From positions 1,363,501 through 1,427,500 of the forward strand of contig PHTZ01000001.1 of the NCBI GenBank assembly GCA_002813285.1: a stretch of DNA of 64,000 bases, read 5' to 3'. The translations under genes and the position numbers were made by a program. The notes under the pieces are model-generated. The model ran no database searches. It was not told the origin of the DNA and worked only from the letters and a program-made list of their open reading frames with translations. Below are positions 61,671 through 64,000 of this stretch, piece after piece. Position 1 is the stretch's first letter, and each line of letters opens with the position of its first letter. This stretch comes from Flavobacteriaceae bacterium MAR_2009_75. Lineage in GTDB: Bacteria; Bacteroidota; Bacteroidia; Flavobacteriales; Flavobacteriaceae.

Positions 61671-62063
61671 ATGTCATTTCTAGCAAAATTAACTATTGAG
61701 GGTGAAGAAACGAATATCTTGGAATGTTCCTATGATTTTAATCAGAGCATAGGGCATGACGGTCGACCTACAGAACTACCTCGGGCAGGTCTAATTCACC
61801 TTCTATTAGAGTCAACAGGCAATACCGATATACTTGCTTGGATGGTATTACCGCACACCTTTAAAGATGGGGAAATAGTCTTTTACAATAGAGATAGCAT
61901 GTCAAGCAACAAGACGCTAACCTTTCATGATGCTATTTGTGTGAGTTATCAAGAGGCATTTAACGCCGAAGATACCCTACCTATGAAGACGAGAATTTCA
62001 ATAACGGCCCGGGCAATCGATATTAACGATGTGAGTTATGAAAATACTTGGGACGTCTACTAA
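61671..62063 (+). CDS. tssD: T6SS tube protein TssD (Hcp), divergent copy 2
   Basis: 130 residues, alignable end to end with copy 1 (MSFLAKLTIEGEETNILECSYDFNQSIG; HDGRPTELPRAGLI) but with many changes, especially in the middle (ILAWMVLPHTFKDGEIVFYNRDS). The shared GRP block marks both as TssD. It sits directly before vgrG (13 bases), so it may be a specialised Hcp linked to this VgrG and its cargo rather than the bulk tube protein. Confidence 0.9.
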   Translation: MSFLAKLTIEGEETNILECSYDFNQSIGHDGRPTELPRAGLIHLLLESTGNTDILAWMVLPHTFKDGEIVFYNRDSMSSNKTLTFHDAICVSYQEAFNAEDTLPMKTRISITARAIDINDVSYENTWDVY

Positions 62064-62076
62064 TACCTAAAATGCC

Positions 62077-63822
62077 ATGGCTTTACTATCAAAAACATCG
62101 ATTTATATTGGAGGAAAGTTAGTACCAACTTTCAAACACCTTTATCTTAATCAGCAAATAGATGCTCATCATACTTTAGAAGTAGTTTTTCGCATGGATG
62201 TTTTCGAAAAAGAATCTACAGAGCTAGGGGAAAAAAGTAAAGAGTTTTTAGGCAAATCAATAGCCATTCAAATAGGTTCAATTAGAAACGGATCAACCCT
62301 AGACACCTTAGAGTTTAAGGGTATTGTTACTGAAATTAAAATTGTAAAAGGGCAACACTCTGCTGCAGGAGATGAAATTATTGTAAGTGCAAAAAGCCCA
62401 ACCATTCTCGCAGACGATGGGGTGCATCACGACTCTTTTAATGCAACCCTTGAGGATATCGTTTCCACTTCATTACGACCCTATGCAATTGACGCTGGTA
62501 TTGCACCAAAATATACCGGCGTAATTGATTATTGCGTGCAGCAGACTGAAAGCTGCTTTGCATTTCTTCGTCGTTTGTCAAAACAATATGGAGAATGGTT
62601 TTACTATAATGGTGATAAACTAATTTTTGGAAAACCGGAAACTAAAGAAACCGAATTAAAATATTCAGCTGACCTTCAATCGTTTACACTTAGCCTCGTA
62701 CCCCGCCCACAAAAAAAGGAGTACTACACCAACGACTATCTAAATGACGAAATACATTCAATTAGTGAACAATCTAAACCCCAGGGACTTTCCGCTTTAA
62801 ATGGCTTTGTTTTTGACAGGTCAAATGAAATTTATCAACGTCAAACCATTTCTTGGAATAGCAGCAATAACAGTCCCTCGGCAAAAGAACAATTGGAGGC
62901 CAAAGTAAAAGCCCAGCACGAATGCATCGTAATAAATGAGGTAGTATTAGAAGCAGTCAGTAGTAACCCAGGGGTCAAATTAGGCAACATAGTCAAAATT
63001 GAGGGTGAAAAGTACCGGGTAATCGAAATCGCTCACAGTACTGATCATTGTGGTCATTACAAAAATAATTTCAAGGCAATTTCCGGTAGTTTTGACGCCT
63101 ACCCTCTTACAAACATCAATGCTTTTCCAAAAAGTGCTAGCCAAGTAGCTATTGTTAAAGAAAATCAAGACCCACAGGGTCTAGGTCGTGTCCGCGTTCA
63201 GTTTCCGTGGCAAAAAAAACAAAATAAAATGACTCCGTGGATACGTGTGGTCGCGCTTCAAGCCGGCAGAAGTGGTGGAATGTTTAGAATACCCCATAAA
63301 GAAGACGAGGTGGTTGTTGATTTTGAAAATGGAAATGCTGAAATACCTTATACCTCAGGAAGTCTATACACTAAAAATTCACCTCCACCACAAGGGGCAA
63401 CGGAAATAAATAACTACGTTACCATATGGCAAATAGGTATGAATTTCATTAATATTCATGAAGGCGATGGTATAATTGAAATCATCAGTATAAATAACAG
63501 TTCCATTAAACTAGAGGTTGATGGTAGCATTACAATTAATGCCGAAGCCAATCTAAATCTACTCGCCTTAAATGGAGAGATTAATATTAATTCACCTACC
63601 ATCAATATTGGAAGAAAGCAAGATTTAACAAATATTCACGGTAAGACCATACATATTCATGCCTCGCAATTATTAGAATTATGGAGCAACATTGAATTGG
63701 AGGCAAAAGGTCTAAAATCAAGAGTTGAGGGCACAACGGAAGTAGTTGTCGAAGGTACCACGGCAAAAGTCGACGGCACTGCAATGACGGAAATTAAAGG
63801 AGGTATAGTTAAAATGAACTAA
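62077..63822 (+). CDS. vgrG: T6SS spike protein VgrG (TssI)
   Basis: 581-residue spike. The gp27-like hub covers about residues 1-360 (LEVVFRMDVFEKES; the CVQQTESCFAFLRRLSKQYGEWFYYNGDKLIFG block). The gp5 OB fold follows with GLGRVRVQFPWQKKQNKMTPWIRV and VVVDFENGNAEIPYTSGSLY, then a beta-helix-forming tail with repeated I-N/T-I elements to the end. There is no extra catalytic C-terminal domain, so any effector must be a separate protein. The next gene starts three bases after its stop. Confidence 0.95.
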   Translation: MALLSKTSIYIGGKLVPTFKHLYLNQQIDAHHTLEVVFRMDVFEKESTELGEKSKEFLGKSIAIQIGSIRNGSTLDTLEFKGIVTEIKIVKGQHSAAGDEIIVSAKSPTILADDGVHHDSFNATLEDIVSTSLRPYAIDAGIAPKYTGVIDYCVQQTESCFAFLRRLSKQYGEWFYYNGDKLIFGKPETKETELKYSADLQSFTLSLVPRPQKKEYYTNDYLNDEIHSISEQSKPQGLSALNGFVFDRSNEIYQRQTISWNSSNNSPSAKEQLEAKVKAQHECIVINEVVLEAVSSNPGVKLGNIVKIEGEKYRVIEIAHSTDHCGHYKNNFKAISGSFDAYPLTNINAFPKSASQVAIVKENQDPQGLGRVRVQFPWQKKQNKMTPWIRVVALQAGRSGGMFRIPHKEDEVVVDFENGNAEIPYTSGSLYTKNSPPPQGATEINNYVTIWQIGMNFINIHEGDGIIEIISINNSSIKLEVDGSITINAEANLNLLALNGEININSPTINIGRKQDLTNIHGKTIHIHASQLLELWSNIELEAKGLKSRVEGTTEVVVEGTTAKVDGTAMTEIKGGIVKMN

Positions 63823-63824
63823 TT

Positions 63825-64000
63825 ATGAATAATAAAGAGAAGATAGCGTTCCAAAAAACATTAAAGCTAGGTCATCAGCTAATTGTTTCAGACTTACCTA
63901 GACAGAACGAGGTAACTCTTTGTAATTCCGAAGGCACAAAATTGTTCTCTATAATTATTTCAGAAAATGGAACAACTCTTTCCCTTGAAGCCACCAACAT
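63825..64000 (+). CDS. Unrecognised gene downstream of vgrG (partial, runs off window)
   Basis: ATG at 63825, two bases after the vgrG stop, open for 58 codons to the right edge. It begins MNNKEKIAFQKTLKLGHQLI and continues with short beta-strand-like segments (EVTLCNSEGTKLFSIIIS, TTLSLEATN). I do not recognise the family. Genes placed directly after vgrG are often adaptors, PAAR tips, effectors or immunity genes. The strand pattern has some look of a gp5/VgrG tail, but this is inference from 58 residues. Confidence 0.6.
   Translation, partial: MNNKEKIAFQKTLKLGHQLIVSDLPRQNEVTLCNSEGTKLFSIIISENGTTLSLEATN

Overview
The window comes from a flavobacterium (Bacteroidota, family Flavobacteriaceae). 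The evidence is gene content: a gliding/type IX secretion protein SprA, an Alternative Complex III respiratory operon (actABCDEF) fused to cytochrome c oxidase genes, a Bacteroidota-type (subtype iii) type VI secretion system, the maeB-ruvA-sprA-gcvH gene order, and repeated promoters of the Bacteroidota form TTG-N18/20-TAnnTTTG. The DNA is A+T-rich by eye. A marine genus of the Maribacter/Zobellia/Arenibacter kind is plausible but is only inference. No tRNA, rRNA, CRISPR array or insertion sequence was seen.

Layout. 1-6713 (minus): a MacB/FtsX-type ABC export operon with four permeases, one ATPase and one membrane fusion protein; the last permease runs off the left edge. 6820-12091 (minus): oxidase assembly and small-subunit genes (ctaB, two subunit III genes, subunit IV, a degenerate SCO-like protein, a SCO1/SenC copper chaperone, a DUF420/CtaM protein and a small CxxC membrane protein), with a promoter before ctaB and a terminator after subunit IV. 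12268-24013 (minus): tonB, a VanZ-like gene and gcvH with its own promoter, then maeB-ruvA-sprA. The sprA reading frame is broken by one extra T in a run of eight. 24128-27265 (minus): sucrose phosphorylase and a sucrose-type transporter. 27462-34020: queG, a cytochrome P450, ruvB (minus), a long acyl-CoA dehydrogenase/oxidase (plus) and a DUF2807 surface protein (minus).

34173-46109 (minus) is one respiratory operon in transcription order actA-actB-actC-actD-actE-actF-ctaC-ctaD. It has a promoter at the head and a terminator at the tail. Electrons from menaquinol pass through the Act complex directly to the aa3-type oxidase; the 6.8-12 kb cluster supplies heme O, copper delivery and the small oxidase subunits. 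ActC carries an unexpected C-terminal helix-hairpin-helix domain. 46229-52701 holds a SPOR protein, the rimP-nusA-infB operon (with a good promoter and an attenuator-like hairpin in the leader) and a sodium/proton antiporter.

52710-64000 is part of a T6SS-iii locus arranged as two divergent groups around a 337-bp intergenic region. Leftward: tssE, tssF, a PKD-domain protein (probably tssP), tssK, tssO. Rightward: an NlpC/P60 peptidase gene, tssG, tssN, a possible 35-residue membrane peptide, two different Hcp/TssD genes, vgrG, and the start of an unrecognised gene cut by the right edge. The sheath (tssB, tssC), the ATPase (tssH), tssQ, tssR and PAAR are not in the window. The most interesting points are the peptidoglycan-hydrolase gene inside the T6SS baseplate operon, the homopolymer frameshift in sprA, the helix-hairpin-helix fusion on ActC, and the rimP leader attenuator candidate.
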